From assembly GCF_963678635.1 (NCBI RefSeq), contig NC_087071.1:38710438-38774437 (forward strand): a stretch of DNA of 64,000 bases, written 5' to 3'. The DNA is from Symsagittifera roscoffensis (lineage: Eukaryota > Xenacoelomorpha > Acoela > Convolutidae). Position numbers and translations under genes: made by a program. This document shows, one piece after another, positions 48,690 through 56,937 of the stretch. Each line of letters begins with the position of its first letter. The stretch's first letter is position 1. The notes under the pieces are model-generated. The model worked only from the letters and a program-made list of their open reading frames with translations, ran no database searches and was not told the DNA's origin.

Positions 48690-49473
48690 TTAGAATTATG
48701 TTCACACATCGACTTTTGTTACTGACGCTCCTCTGTTTCTATACTTGCATTTTTGATCTGAAATCGTTTCTGACAATTTTGGCAGAAAAAATGACAAACA
48801 AAATCACATGAAACATTTTTGCATTCACCGCGCTTTTCTAAATTTATTTCTTTGTTCAATTCAATTGAATACTTTAACATCTATTTTTGGTATCTTGTAA
48901 GTCATAGCTTTATTTCTGTCAATACATGGAATCAATTTCAAATATGACTATTTTAAAAAGCGGATTTTGTTGTTTTCCTCCCTAATTGCAAAAATTTGGA
49001 AAATTCGTTATAAGTTACAAAATTAATGAGGCACAACCGTTAATGGGCACTTTAAAGGCTTGAAAAATTCTTATTAGGTACTTTTAGTGCTTTTTTGGAT
49101 AACAAATGAAATCCAAAAAAAACTGTTGCAGTCTGGTAAAAAATTTTCAAATTGAGTTGAATGAAAAAGATAAACTTGTGATTAAATTAGAATAGGCGAT
49201 AATTGAATTCTTTTGGAAAAAGTGTTCCTTTTTTCCCTTGTGAACTCCAAGCAGGCACATCTTTGAAAAAAAAACAGGCCAAAAAAAGCGTTTTTAGGCT
49301 TTTTTTTCGAAAATGTCGACCCCTCAAAGTTAGTATATATTTATTCAAAAGGTGCCTTTAGAAAAGTGTTAGGATCCCTCATCAATAATGAATATGTCAA
49401 AACAGTACACTGAACTTGATGAGTATTTTTGCCTGTTATGACTCAATGCTTCCCGCATTGGAGTTCTATGAAA
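48690..49473. other. Flank with no gene
   Basis: AT-rich 3' flank of the membrane-protein gene, up to the foldback element. AATACATGG and other AT stretches are present but no polyadenylation signal can be singled out. Confidence 0.5.
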
Positions 49474-49641
49474 AAAAATCGACTATAATTAAGTTTCCTT
49501 GTCAGTGTCCACAAAAGTGAAAACAAATCGATAATAATCATTACTATTTTTTGAGGCAACAAAATCCTTTTTTCATCCATTTTCATCCTTTTTTTCACTT
49601 TTGTGGACACTGACAAAAAAAACTAAATTATAATCGATTTT
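49474..49641. mobile_element. Foldback MITE with about 50-bp terminal inverted repeats
   Basis: Left arm AAAAATCGACTATAATTAAG then TTGTCAGTGTCCACAAAAGT and GAAAA pairs with the right arm TTTTCACTTTTGTGGACACT then GACAA and ATTATAATCGATTTTT. The inner 25 bp of the arms are a perfect inverted repeat; the outer parts have a few mismatches. The loop is about 68 bp with no coding capacity. The outer motif (ATCGATTATAAT) is the one scattered through the AT-rich repeats at 12.3-13.8 and 23.8 kb, so they may be related. Confidence 0.8.
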
Positions 49642-49840
49642 TCCACTTTACTGAGATGCGAATTTGAATGCACATAGGCTTTTCTACGTTTTAAATTAAA
49701 ATTGGTTACATTGGTTACTTGTTGTTCAATTGAATTTTTTCTAACTAACTTTGATATTTTTGTTACTTTTTATATTACTCAACATTACACCCCCTAGCGT
49801 TTGCCCATTTACAACAAACCCCCTCCCACCAACGTAACGT

Positions 49841-50119
49841 GTTCAGGTGGGGGGGGGGGGGTTCAAGTGGGGGGGGGGTGGTTTCAGGTGGGGGTGTTGT
49901 TCAGGTGGGGGTGGGTTTAGGTTGGGGTATGGGTTCATGTGGGGGGGGGGGGTTTAGGTTGGGGGGAGGTGGGTTTAGGTGGGAAGGAGGGGGAGGTATG
50001 TGGATTCAGGAGGGGGTATGTGGGTTCAGGTGGGGTGGGGGATGTTGTGGGTTCATGTGGGAGGTGGGGGTTGTTCAGGCGGGGGTGTTCAGGTGGTGGG
50101 GTTGTTCATGTAGTGGGTC
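49841..50119 (+). repeat. G-rich minisatellite
   Basis: Variable units of the type GTTCAGGTGGGGG / GTTTAGGTTGGGG, with G runs up to about 13. The long glycine-rich frame over it (49839-50147) is composition only. It lies directly outside the Polinton end and replaces the outer TIR bases present in the other two copies. Confidence 0.9.
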
Positions 50120-50127
50120 CTTCCTAA

Positions 50128-50330
50128 GGGGGGGGGTCCTCACGTAAAGCAAAATCCTAGGAAAGGGGTCCTTAATTTTTTGGAGGACCCCTATCCTAGG
50201 ATTTTGTAAACGAAAGAAATTTTCCACCCAAAAAGCAGAAGACCCCCTACTTAGGATCTTGCTAAGTTTAACTTAACAACAAGGGACACCATACAAAATT
50301 CTTCCTAATTCCAATTTTTGAGGTCCTAAT
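50128..50330 (+). repeat. Polinton terminal inverted repeat, copy C, with long hairpin
   Basis: Aligns with copies A and B. It contains a nearly perfect hairpin: 50151-50172 pairs with 50184-50205 (21 of 22 bp) around an 11-nt loop. Outer flanks are also imperfectly complementary (CCTAAGGGGG.. against ..CCCCCTACTTAGG). The outermost TGTATCGTGTCCCGGA block of A and B is missing here. The inner border is set where similarity to B fades. Confidence 0.7.
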
Positions 50331-50597
50331 TATTGGTCCTGGTTAATTATATGAATCATATTAATTGTTATATTTGTTTCGGGCAAATGAACTTTCGACC
50401 TAGTTGAAATTTGTTAGTGAACGGGGAATTGACTTTTATGGTATATAATAAAAATGCGCCGGCCAATTCGGCAGCGTAGCTTAACTGTTGGCAGCAGTAA
50501 ACTAATTCGTTAACTTGACCTAAATTTTATAGTGAAAAGGCAGTAAATTGAAATTACTCTCAAAAGGCGGCGGCCATTTCTGGGCAAAATATACCAA

Positions 50598-51167
50598 ATG
50601 ATAAATTTGACAAATTTTGAAAAAAGAAAAATGAAATTAGAGGGAACTTGGTGTACTGAAGATATTGATAATGAACATTTACAATTAAGAGTGTTTTCAA
50701 CCGCAGAAAAAAACTCATTTTTCAAATTTAGTAATGAACGCTACGTCGTCTTCCTCGAAAGGGCAAAGGAAATTTCAAAGAAAGAATACGAGTTAATTTT
50801 CAAAGAACAATTTTATTTGAGTGAGCTTCAACAAATCTCTTGGTGCATTTCTACAAAACAAAAGTATGATACTGTGAGCGATTTGAATCTTGCTGATTGT
50901 GAAAACGTATTCGACTATTCGTTTGATTTTACCTCAAAAAGGGTTGATAAAGACTTGGAGAGAAAAATCCGTCTATGTTTCAACAAGCTATCAAAATACA
51001 AAAAACTTCCGGTGGTTTATTTAATTATTTACCACCGTTATCTTAATGAGACTAAATGGTATTTGCAAGGTCACTTTTATTTCCACTGGCTTGAAATTCA
51101 GCAGGTTGGAGAGGTGTTGGAAAAAACAAATAATGAAATTACAAAAAAGCAGAGTAACTCTTATTGA
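50598..51167 (+). CDS. Polinton protein of unknown function, gene 1
   Basis: 189 codons from ATG 50598 (an alternative ATG at 50631 would remove 11 residues). The decayed copy at 20790-21290 matches from residue 37 onward, confirming the frame is real and element-borne. Mixed alpha/beta composition, aromatic-rich (SNERYVVFLERA, EQFYLSELQQISWCISTKQ, LPVVYLIIYHRYLNETKWYL), no transmembrane segment, no motif I recognise. As the first gene after the TIR it could be an early or regulatory function, but that is a guess. Its end overlaps the next gene by about 35 bp. Confidence 0.75.
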   Translation: MINLTNFEKRKMKLEGTWCTEDIDNEHLQLRVFSTAEKNSFFKFSNERYVVFLERAKEISKKEYELIFKEQFYLSELQQISWCISTKQKYDTVSDLNLADCENVFDYSFDFTSKRVDKDLERKIRLCFNKLSKYKKLPVVYLIIYHRYLNETKWYLQGHFYFHWLEIQQVGEVLEKTNNEITKKQSNSY

Positions 51168-51567
51168 TTTGAAAATAATTCACGAAATTTATACGTCTTT
51201 GAAACAAACTTATTCTGATAATTCTAACCGACGCAACTATTTTCTAGCTGCATGTTCTCTGTTTTTTGTTAGTTCTGATAACCTTAACTGCGACATTTTA
51301 ATTAAGTTGAGACCTTATGGTGGCTTGATTGGTATTGATAACTCTTCCTTGGACAAATACTTGAAAAATTCCAAAATTTTACGATTGCACGCTATTTTGC
51401 ACGATGCGGCCGGATTTATACACGAATTTTATCAACAGGGTCCCACGTACTGTTACATGTTGCCCTGGAACTGTAACAACAGCTTATTGGGACATTTGAG
51501 TGGAATAGCGTTCTGCCTTTTCATTAAGTTGAAAAAACCAGAAGTTTATCATTTACTAGAATGCTAG
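51133..51567 (+). CDS. Polinton protein of unknown function, gene 2
   Basis: Start chosen at ATG 51133 (MKLQKSRVTLIDLKIIHEIY); the longer frame from 51046 overlaps gene 1 in another phase and is its shadow. About 144 residues. Notable: LRLHAILHDAAGFIHEFYQQ, GPTYCYMLPWNCNNSLLGHL, with several His, Cys and aromatic residues that could form an active or metal site. No family assigned. Its stop overlaps the next start (TGCTAG / ATGCTAGG) by 7 bases. Confidence 0.7.
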   Translation: MKLQKSRVTLIDLKIIHEIYTSLKQTYSDNSNRRNYFLAACSLFFVSSDNLNCDILIKLRPYGGLIGIDNSSLDKYLKNSKILRLHAILHDAAGFIHEFYQQGPTYCYMLPWNCNNSLLGHLSGIAFCLFIKLKKPEVYHLLEC

Positions 51568-52130
51568 GCGAGAGATCAGTTGTGCTTGACGTGGAAGGCT
51601 TTCGTTACAAGAAAAAGGCTTTTGTGGTTAAAGAATTAGCAATAACAATTTCAGACTACAGCGATCGACTCATTTTCCTACCTCCAGTGAATTTCAATAT
51701 ACTACCAAAGCTTGAACAAAAAGCTTACAACTGGTTAACAAATTATTTACACGGTCTCCATTGGGAAAACGGTGATTATCTTTATATAAACTTGAATCAA
51801 ATACTTCAGAGTTTTGTGCTGAGAAATCCCGGTGCCGTTTTTTACGCTAAAGGAAAAGAAAAGACAGAATTTTTGGCCAAGTACTTGGACCGAAAGATTG
51901 AAAACCTAGATGATTTGGGCTGTCCTCGGGTTGAAAACTTATATTTTAAAAATTATCCAAGTTGCAATAAACATATTCCACATTACAACTCCAGGAATCA
52001 TTGTGCCCTGAAGAAAACCAAGGTTTTTTATGATTGGTTGAAAAATGAACAACAGCGAGAGATCAGCGAAAGTGGAGACATACCTATCACCAAATTCAAT
52101 GCTTTGTGCGTGGTTGACTCCAGAGGGTGA
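51561..52130 (+). CDS. DEDD-exonuclease-like protein (degenerate), Polinton gene 3
   Basis: 189 codons. The N-terminus VVLDVEGFRYKKKAFVVKEL has the D-x-E exonuclease I motif (D10, E12) in a beta strand followed by KELA, and the C-terminal part has HCALKKTKVFYDWL (H147), like the H-x-A-x-x-D of RNase-T/DnaQ-type nucleases but with Lys in place of the last Asp. Between lie RLIFLPPVNFNIL, NWLTNYLHGLHW, FYAKGKEKTEFLAKYL and several Cys/His. Frames of this type occur in many arthropod and mollusc elements. I infer a nuclease-derived fold whose catalytic set is incomplete. It overlaps the next frame by 86 bp. Confidence 0.6.
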   Translation: MLGERSVVLDVEGFRYKKKAFVVKELAITISDYSDRLIFLPPVNFNILPKLEQKAYNWLTNYLHGLHWENGDYLYINLNQILQSFVLRNPGAVFYAKGKEKTEFLAKYLDRKIENLDDLGCPRVENLYFKNYPSCNKHIPHYNSRNHCALKKTKVFYDWLKNEQQREISESGDIPITKFNALCVVDSRG

Positions 52131-52548
52131 TATTAAAATTTCATTAACGAGAATAGAGCGTATTGATTGCAGTGGCCAAATTGTTCAGAGGAAGGAGCAA
52201 ATAATAATTTCCGAAGAAGAGTTGTCTACGGTGAAGAGGTTTTTTCCAGTTATTGATCAATTTGTATACTTCCAGAGATTCAAGTTTATCAGAAATGTTG
52301 GCAGCAAGCGAGGAGTATATCTTCCCGAACTAGTCTTAGTACCCAAACGTCAGCCAGGAGTTCAGATGGATCTAAACAGCATTGAATTGCCAGATGAGAT
52401 TAAGACGATTGTGAAAGAGGATACTGTGAAGAAAATAATGTACTACAAAAAAACTGCAAATATCCCAGCAAACTTTGTTTTAGAAATGCATGTCATAAAT
52501 GATAGAGATTTCACACGTTATGAAATTTTTTACTGTTCTCAAAAGTAA
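52045..52548 (+). CDS. Polinton protein of unknown function, gene 4
   Basis: 167 codons from ATG 52045, a start inside gene 3; a later ATG at about 52099 (MLCAWL) is possible. Beta-rich pattern (GDIKISLTRIERIDCSGQIV, EQIIISEEELSTVKRFFPVI, RFKFIRNVGSKRGVYLPELV), ending KKTANIPANFVLEMHVIN and FTRYEIFYCSQK. No transmembrane segment and no known motif. The strand/turn pattern might suit a single-stranded-DNA-binding fold, but this is weak. Confidence 0.65.
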   Translation: MNNSERSAKVETYLSPNSMLCAWLTPEGDIKISLTRIERIDCSGQIVQRKEQIIISEEELSTVKRFFPVIDQFVYFQRFKFIRNVGSKRGVYLPELVLVPKRQPGVQMDLNSIELPDEIKTIVKEDTVKKIMYYKKTANIPANFVLEMHVINDRDFTRYEIFYCSQK

Positions 52549-52620
52549 TTTAATTTTTTACAAGCTTCATTCACAGAGAGAAAAAGTCTAACACAGTCTG
52601 TAGAATAAATAGTTTCTCAA

Positions 52621-52905
52621 ATGTCAGAAGCAACAACAGCAGTAGATGAACCTGACGCAACATTAGTAACAGAGTTTGTTTATAACGAGACAAACAGTGA
52701 AAAAAAATCATGGAAGTTTTGTAACAATGTAACTTTGCCAAGGTCTGAAGTAGTTTTTGTTGCGCAAATGGTAGTAATTCTAATTTTACTAACTCTCTGC
52801 ATTCTCAAACTTTCTTTCACTAAATTAAGTTGCGAAGAAACGTCAGTTTGGTTCTCGATTTTATCAGGCTTGGTTGGTTACGTACTACCAAACCCAAGAA
52901 TATGA
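52621..52905 (+). CDS. Small two-helix membrane protein of Polinton
   Basis: 94 codons, ATG 52621 to TGA 52905. Acidic N-terminus, then RSEVVFVAQMVVILILLTLC (first hydrophobic helix, about 47-66) and a second segment SVWFSILSGLVGYVLPNPRI at the C-terminus. The pattern SEVVF-AQ...LW..LLS..LGY.LPNP is seen in small proteins directly before the ATPase in other Polintons and adintovirus-like genomes. A membrane or capsid-associated role is likely; function is not established. TGA overlaps the ATG of the ATPase (ATGA). Confidence 0.75.
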   Translation: MSEATTAVDEPDATLVTEFVYNETNSEKKSWKFCNNVTLPRSEVVFVAQMVVILILLTLCILKLSFTKLSCEETSVWFSILSGLVGYVLPNPRI

Positions 52906-53603
52906 ATAAAGTGATTGATACTTCGACAAGAATTTTTATGGCGATAGTGGGACCTTCAGGATCCGGGAAAACTGAGTTAATTTTGAAACTTCTGATGGGA
53001 AATAATTTTTACCCTAAATTTGGAACCGTTCTATATCTTTACAAAGAGATGCAACCTGCATTCTCAGAAAAAGTGTCTTCTCGCGAAGTGAATGTGGAGT
53101 TCATGAAATTCGACGGATTCGAATCTGTGAGAAAATTAGAAAATGTTCTTCTAGTTTTCGATGATTCATGTGAAGACATCTATAATGACAAGGAAATTGT
53201 TAGGTTAGCGACAGCGGGTAGACATAGAGGGATAGATGTAATATATGTTAAGCATAACTTGTTTCAACAAAGTCGATGGTCGCGTAAGGTTGATTTGAAC
53301 ACTCCACACATCATTCTGTTCAAATCGCCTCGCGACGTTCAGCAACTAGATCTTTTAGGAAGACAATTGAATGTATCAAAATTTTTGAGAAACTGTTACG
53401 AATTAGCTACCAGAGACTCTTTTGGACATCTTCTAATCAACTTGGACCCCCGTACATCAGATTGTTTGAGATATTGTTCAAATATCACACCACCTGGGCC
53501 AACAGTTTTTTATTTACCCTTATCTGAAGCAGAAACTACTCCAATCACAAATGAAAAAGAAAAACTTATCTATTCTGCGGCATATGGTACAACTGAAACC
53601 TGA
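52902..53603 (+). CDS. Genome-packaging ATPase (FtsK/HerA, A32-like) of Polinton
   Basis: Start chosen at ATG 52902, overlapping the preceding stop as ATGA; the 24 codons upstream in frame are shadow of the membrane gene. 233 residues. Walker A IVGPSGSGKTE at 16-25, Walker B NVLLVFDDSC at 81-90, then the sensor-like YVKHNLFQQSRWSRKV and NTPHIILFKSPRDVQQL, the typical order of Polinton and adintovirus packaging ATPases. It would drive DNA into the capsid using ATP. All motifs are intact. Confidence 0.95.
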   Translation: MNKVIDTSTRIFMAIVGPSGSGKTELILKLLMGNNFYPKFGTVLYLYKEMQPAFSEKVSSREVNVEFMKFDGFESVRKLENVLLVFDDSCEDIYNDKEIVRLATAGRHRGIDVIYVKHNLFQQSRWSRKVDLNTPHIILFKSPRDVQQLDLLGRQLNVSKFLRNCYELATRDSFGHLLINLDPRTSDCLRYCSNITPPGPTVFYLPLSEAETTPITNEKEKLIYSAAYGTTET

Positions 53604-53856
53604 CCAGCTAAGAAGATTAATTAGAAAAACTTCAAATCGTGTGATCATAACACTTATTTGTGAATGTTTGCTCAATGTAGTCAATGGAAACGTACCCGTT
53701 AAAATTGCAAACATCGAACGATTCGAGACAGCATACAAATACTTAATAACTCCAAAAACCAGTGTTGTCAAAAAACGTGCGATTATTTTGAGTAAAGAAG
53801 GCTTCCATTTAGTTCGACAAATACTTTATTTTTGTTACAAGTACCTCACAACTTAA
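53584..53856 (+). CDS. Small conserved Polinton protein (GNVPV type)
   Basis: About 90 residues from ATG 53584 (an upstream ATG at 53551 adds 11 residues inside the ATPase gene). Key segment ITLICECLLNVVNGNVPVKI, then a basic helical part (TPKTSVVKKRAIILSKEG) and FHLVRQILYFCY. The CE..LNV..GNVP pattern occurs in short frames between ATPase and capsid genes of many Polintons, where it is uncharacterised. Its stop overlaps the next start as TAATG. Confidence 0.7.
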   Translation: MVQLKPDQLRRLIRKTSNRVIITLICECLLNVVNGNVPVKIANIERFETAYKYLITPKTSVVKKRAIILSKEGFHLVRQILYFCYKYLTT

Positions 53857-54716
53857 TGATGACTGCTGAAGAATTCATTCTAATTCCGAAACACTTATAT
53901 GTTAAAGAGCAGCCACATGCTGCACGTGTTCTTCATGATAATAATATTAAACATAAAAATGCTCAACTGTCCTATCTTAACCGGCTTAGACCCCAATTAC
54001 CTCCACAAACTAGTAAGACTACTGCAACGAAGGAAACATTTACGGATAATGTTGAGCCCCAACAAGAACAGCTTAAACTGTTAACGGACGATGAAGAAGT
54101 ACCGGTCGAATGTGTTAAAGACGAAATACTAGAAGAGAAACACAATAGACAGACCGAAAGCATTTTAGGACAGTTACAAGTTTTAGAAGACAAAAAATTT
54201 GTTAGAGCAAAAACCGTTCTTGAAATCATAGAAAATTCAGAAAGATTAACCATAAACCGTGACAATGAGGTGATATATGTAGATAAAGTATCAACAGGAC
54301 TTAAAGCTACAATATTTTTATACGACATACAACAACCAACGAAAAAATTACACAATCCGGCGTTCATTAACATTTTAACTGCTCTCAACTTGAATGAAAA
54401 CCTGGTAATAAATCGATATGCCAAACACGCGGTTCAGTCAGCGCCTATTAACGCTCAAGAGAAACGAGAACCCGGACTCTCAAGAACCCGCTCAACGTCG
54501 CCCACTTGGCAGGAAAAAAGTAGTGCAAACCTTAAGAGAAGTAAAAAACACAAACGAAAAAGTCTCAGCGGTAATAGAAAAACCCAAAACCAAAAACGTG
54601 AAAAAGAGTCAGAAGAAGGCTCTGACTCATACGGAACGCCCCATAACGATTCAGATTCTCCAACGTCAGAAAAGACGAAGGCGCAAACAAAACAATGGGA
54701 AAATTACCAAGATTGA
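53856..54716 (+). CDS. Polinton protein with charged C-terminal tail, overlapping integrase
   Basis: Start ATG 53856 (or 53859), overlapping the previous stop. About 286 residues. N-terminus FILIPKHLYVKEQPHAARVL, middle LEDKKFVRAKTVLEIIENSE and VSTGLKATIFLYDIQQPTKK, then HNPAFINILTALNLNENLVI. The last 99 residues are very basic and Ser-rich (SANLKRSKKHKRKSLSGNRK), ending acidic-serine; this tail is encoded by the same DNA as the N-terminus of the integrase in another frame. Proteins with YxLVPK-type starts at this place are common in Polintons; the role is unknown, possibly DNA or core binding. Confidence 0.75.
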   Translation: MMTAEEFILIPKHLYVKEQPHAARVLHDNNIKHKNAQLSYLNRLRPQLPPQTSKTTATKETFTDNVEPQQEQLKLLTDDEEVPVECVKDEILEEKHNRQTESILGQLQVLEDKKFVRAKTVLEIIENSERLTINRDNEVIYVDKVSTGLKATIFLYDIQQPTKKLHNPAFINILTALNLNENLVINRYAKHAVQSAPINAQEKREPGLSRTRSTSPTWQEKSSANLKRSKKHKRKSLSGNRKTQNQKREKESEEGSDSYGTPHNDSDSPTSEKTKAQTKQWENYQD

Positions 54717-55638
54717 AGAAAAGTTGTTGAAAAGTAAATACAGTGACAAAGGTCCCGCGTTATTTGGTAGTGTGAACAACTTGATGAAAGCAAGCAATTT
54801 GTCGCGAAAGAAAGTTAAACATTTCCTTCATACTGAACCTGCTTACACGAAATATCGAACTGTGATCCGAAAAACGCCGCGACTCAAGGTCATAGTTTAC
54901 GATATCGACGAAATCTGGTCATTAGATCTGGCCTTTGTTGATAAACTTGCCCAGTACAACCATGATGTTAAGTATCTGCTTGTTGCAGTTGACTGCATGT
55001 CCCGCTATCTCAGAGTTCAACCCTTGAAATCAAAGTATGCTACTACAACAGCAGAAGCGTTCAAACTAATGATAACGACAAAACAACCGGAAAAAGTATG
55101 GGTGGACAAGGGCACAGAGTTTAAAGGGTCCTTCGAAGCATTATGTAAAAAGAAAGGCATAAACACATATAGCACAGAGAGCGAGAAAAAGTCCGCATTC
55201 GCTGAGAGAAATATCCGTTCCTTGAAAAATCTTATTTATAAGTACTTGGAGGATAAATGGACTTACTCATACATTGACAAATTGCAAGATTTTTTCAATA
55301 CAATTAATTCGAGAAAAAATCGTGTCACAAATCTTGCACCAAATAAAGTAACTAAAAAAGATGTTCCTCGCCTGATTTCAATAAGAGCAGAGCAGTCATT
55401 GAAGTTAATTCGACGTTTAAAGCTTTATGTTGGTGATTATGTTAGACTTGCCAAAGTAGACATACGTTTTCGCAAGGGTTACAAACAATCGTTCACCGAT
55501 GAAGTGTTTGAAGTTTTTGACATACCAACGCGAAATCCCCCAACATACAATTTGATTGATTCTAACAGAGAACCGATTGAGGGAAAATTTTACGAGTCTG
55601 AATTAATTCGCGTTCTGGAGAAGGACAATCATGACTGA
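54418..55638 (+). CDS. Polinton integrase (retroviral-type DDE, chromodomain-like C-terminus)
   Basis: 406 codons from ATG 54418. Residues 1-100 are basic and overlap the preceding gene; a shorter start cannot be excluded. Residues 110-150 form a helix-turn-helix-like zone (GSVNNLMKASNLSRKKVKHF). The catalytic core shows IWSLDLAFVD (D170), KVWVDKGTEFKG (D230) and KKSAFAERNIRSLKN (E263); the D-E spacing of 32 is usual for Polinton integrases. The C-terminus FEVFDIPTRNPPTYNLIDSN is an SH3/chromo-like module. It would cut and join the element ends into host DNA. The active site is complete, in contrast to the two LTR-element integrases in this window. Confidence 0.95.
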   Translation: MPNTRFSQRLLTLKRNENPDSQEPAQRRPLGRKKVVQTLREVKNTNEKVSAVIEKPKTKNVKKSQKKALTHTERPITIQILQRQKRRRRKQNNGKITKIEEKLLKSKYSDKGPALFGSVNNLMKASNLSRKKVKHFLHTEPAYTKYRTVIRKTPRLKVIVYDIDEIWSLDLAFVDKLAQYNHDVKYLLVAVDCMSRYLRVQPLKSKYATTTAEAFKLMITTKQPEKVWVDKGTEFKGSFEALCKKKGINTYSTESEKKSAFAERNIRSLKNLIYKYLEDKWTYSYIDKLQDFFNTINSRKNRVTNLAPNKVTKKDVPRLISIRAEQSLKLIRRLKLYVGDYVRLAKVDIRFRKGYKQSFTDEVFEVFDIPTRNPPTYNLIDSNREPIEGKFYESELIRVLEKDNHD

Positions 55639-56524
55639 GGGCACTTCCGACAGCCTTTTCATCCATAATGTTCCCCCTTCCTTCACAGTTACCCTAGTTT
55701 CATCTGCATCAATGAACGTTTTTAAAGATAACACTCTGGCCAACTTCAAAAATCTCCTGAGTGAAGAAATAAATTTGCAAGGTGAATGGAGAGTAGCAGT
55801 TACAGAAATTACCTTCCCTACTCAGATAAACAACGTAACTGACAACAACATTGTGTACTACAAAAAAGATCGGGTTATAGCAAGCATGAAAGTTGAGAAA
55901 GACAAGATCTTCAGACCTTACCTTGGAGAAACAGCAAAAATAAAAAAAGGAGAATATACGAGCATTGATCAAATACTGGACGAGATTCGTCGAAAGACAG
56001 AATTAGAGAAATTGGATTACGTAATAGATCCAATAACCAAACATCTTTCCTTATGGCTGCATTATTGGGAAGGTATAGCTTTTTCAAGCCCGCAAATTCC
56101 TAGTCTACTTGGATTCAAAGGCGTCAGAGATGGAACTGGTTATCATATAGGTTACAAACAAGGAAGCACGAAACATAGCACATTCTCTACCCAAGATCTT
56201 ATTGCTGACTATCCCGTTGATGTATGCGCTGGTACTCAGCTTATGTTTATTTATCTGGACATAATTCATTATCAAATAGTCGGAGACACAAAAGCACCCC
56301 TTTTACGAGTCATTGATACAAATCGTCGAGTGAAAAACGGTTACGCATGTACAATTGAACCGAATCATCGTAAAGTGTTTAGTAATTTGGATTTTAAAAA
56401 ACTTTTGGTCAATAATATTTCCAATATTTCTGTGAACTTGCGCACAGAAACTGGAGGACTTGTTCCTTTCGCTGGATGGGGAAAAGTTGTTCTGACTTTG
56501 AAATTTCAAAAGTTTAGCAATTGA
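55631..56524 (+). CDS. Minor capsid (penton-like) protein of Polinton
   Basis: 297 codons; ATG 55631 overlaps the integrase stop by 8 bases. Signature start PSFTVTLVSSASMNVFKDNT, then LQGEWRVAVTEITFPTQINN, the hallmark of the Polinton/adintovirus minor capsid protein (F-V-L-S...NT...F...L...L.G.W.VAL.EI.P). Middle: HYWEGIAFSSPQIPSLLGFK and FIYLDIIHYQIVGDTKAPLL. Predicted mainly beta (single jelly roll), forming the five-fold vertices of the capsid. Length is in the usual range. Confidence 0.88.
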   Translation: MTEGTSDSLFIHNVPPSFTVTLVSSASMNVFKDNTLANFKNLLSEEINLQGEWRVAVTEITFPTQINNVTDNNIVYYKKDRVIASMKVEKDKIFRPYLGETAKIKKGEYTSIDQILDEIRRKTELEKLDYVIDPITKHLSLWLHYWEGIAFSSPQIPSLLGFKGVRDGTGYHIGYKQGSTKHSTFSTQDLIADYPVDVCAGTQLMFIYLDIIHYQIVGDTKAPLLRVIDTNRRVKNGYACTIEPNHRKVFSNLDFKKLLVNNISNISVNLRTETGGLVPFAGWGKVVLTLKFQKFSN

Positions 56525-56529
56525 TCAAA

Positions 56530-56937
56530 ATGGATTCATATTACCACAACCAAGCAAACCTACCACATTTCTCGGGGCATTATAGACAACGAGGCAGTGG
56601 CTTCGGTGCATTAGCCTTGGGAATAGGAAGAGTCGCACTTCCACTGGCTCGAAAATTTGTGATACCCACGGCTAAAAAAATCGGAAAAGAACTACTTCTT
56701 CAGGCAGCTCCAGAACTGATAGAAGTTGCAACAAAAAGAAAAAGTCCTAAGCAGGCACTCAAAAGCACCGTTAGAAAAACAATCAAAAAGCAAGTAGGAG
56801 GAGGAAGTAGATCTCGGAAAAGTCATCCGAAAAGAACGACGGCGTTTAAACGAAAAACGAGACGCGTCATTCCCAGAAAACGAACTTCACAGAGAAGTCG
56901 CTCCGATTTCTTTACAAGGGTTAAAAATGATTTCTAA
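56530..56937 (+). CDS. Basic pVI/core-like protein of Polinton
   Basis: About 135 residues from ATG 56530; the frame opens 9 bases earlier at a TTG. Glycine start GSGFGALALGIGRVALPLAR, an amphipathic helix (KFVIPTAKKIGKELLLQAA), then a strongly basic tail with KKQVGGGSRSRKSHPKRT and RKTRRVIPRKRTSQRSR. The G-x-G...amphipathic helix plus basic tail recalls adenovirus protein VI/core proteins and similar Polinton frames. Likely binds packaged DNA or lyses membranes on entry; the role is inferred. A GG-type site might be cut by the element's protease. Confidence 0.7.
   Translation: MDSYYHNQANLPHFSGHYRQRGSGFGALALGIGRVALPLARKFVIPTAKKIGKELLLQAAPELIEVATKRKSPKQALKSTVRKTIKKQVGGGSRSRKSHPKRTTAFKRKTRRVIPRKRTSQRSRSDFFTRVKNDF

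Noticed and set aside
49839-50147. Glycine-rich 102-codon protein
   Set aside because: Translation of a G-rich minisatellite.
51133-51567. Parvovirus-type phospholipase A2 domain suggested by HDAAG
   Set aside because: The calcium-binding GPGN loop and the rest of the fold signature are missing.
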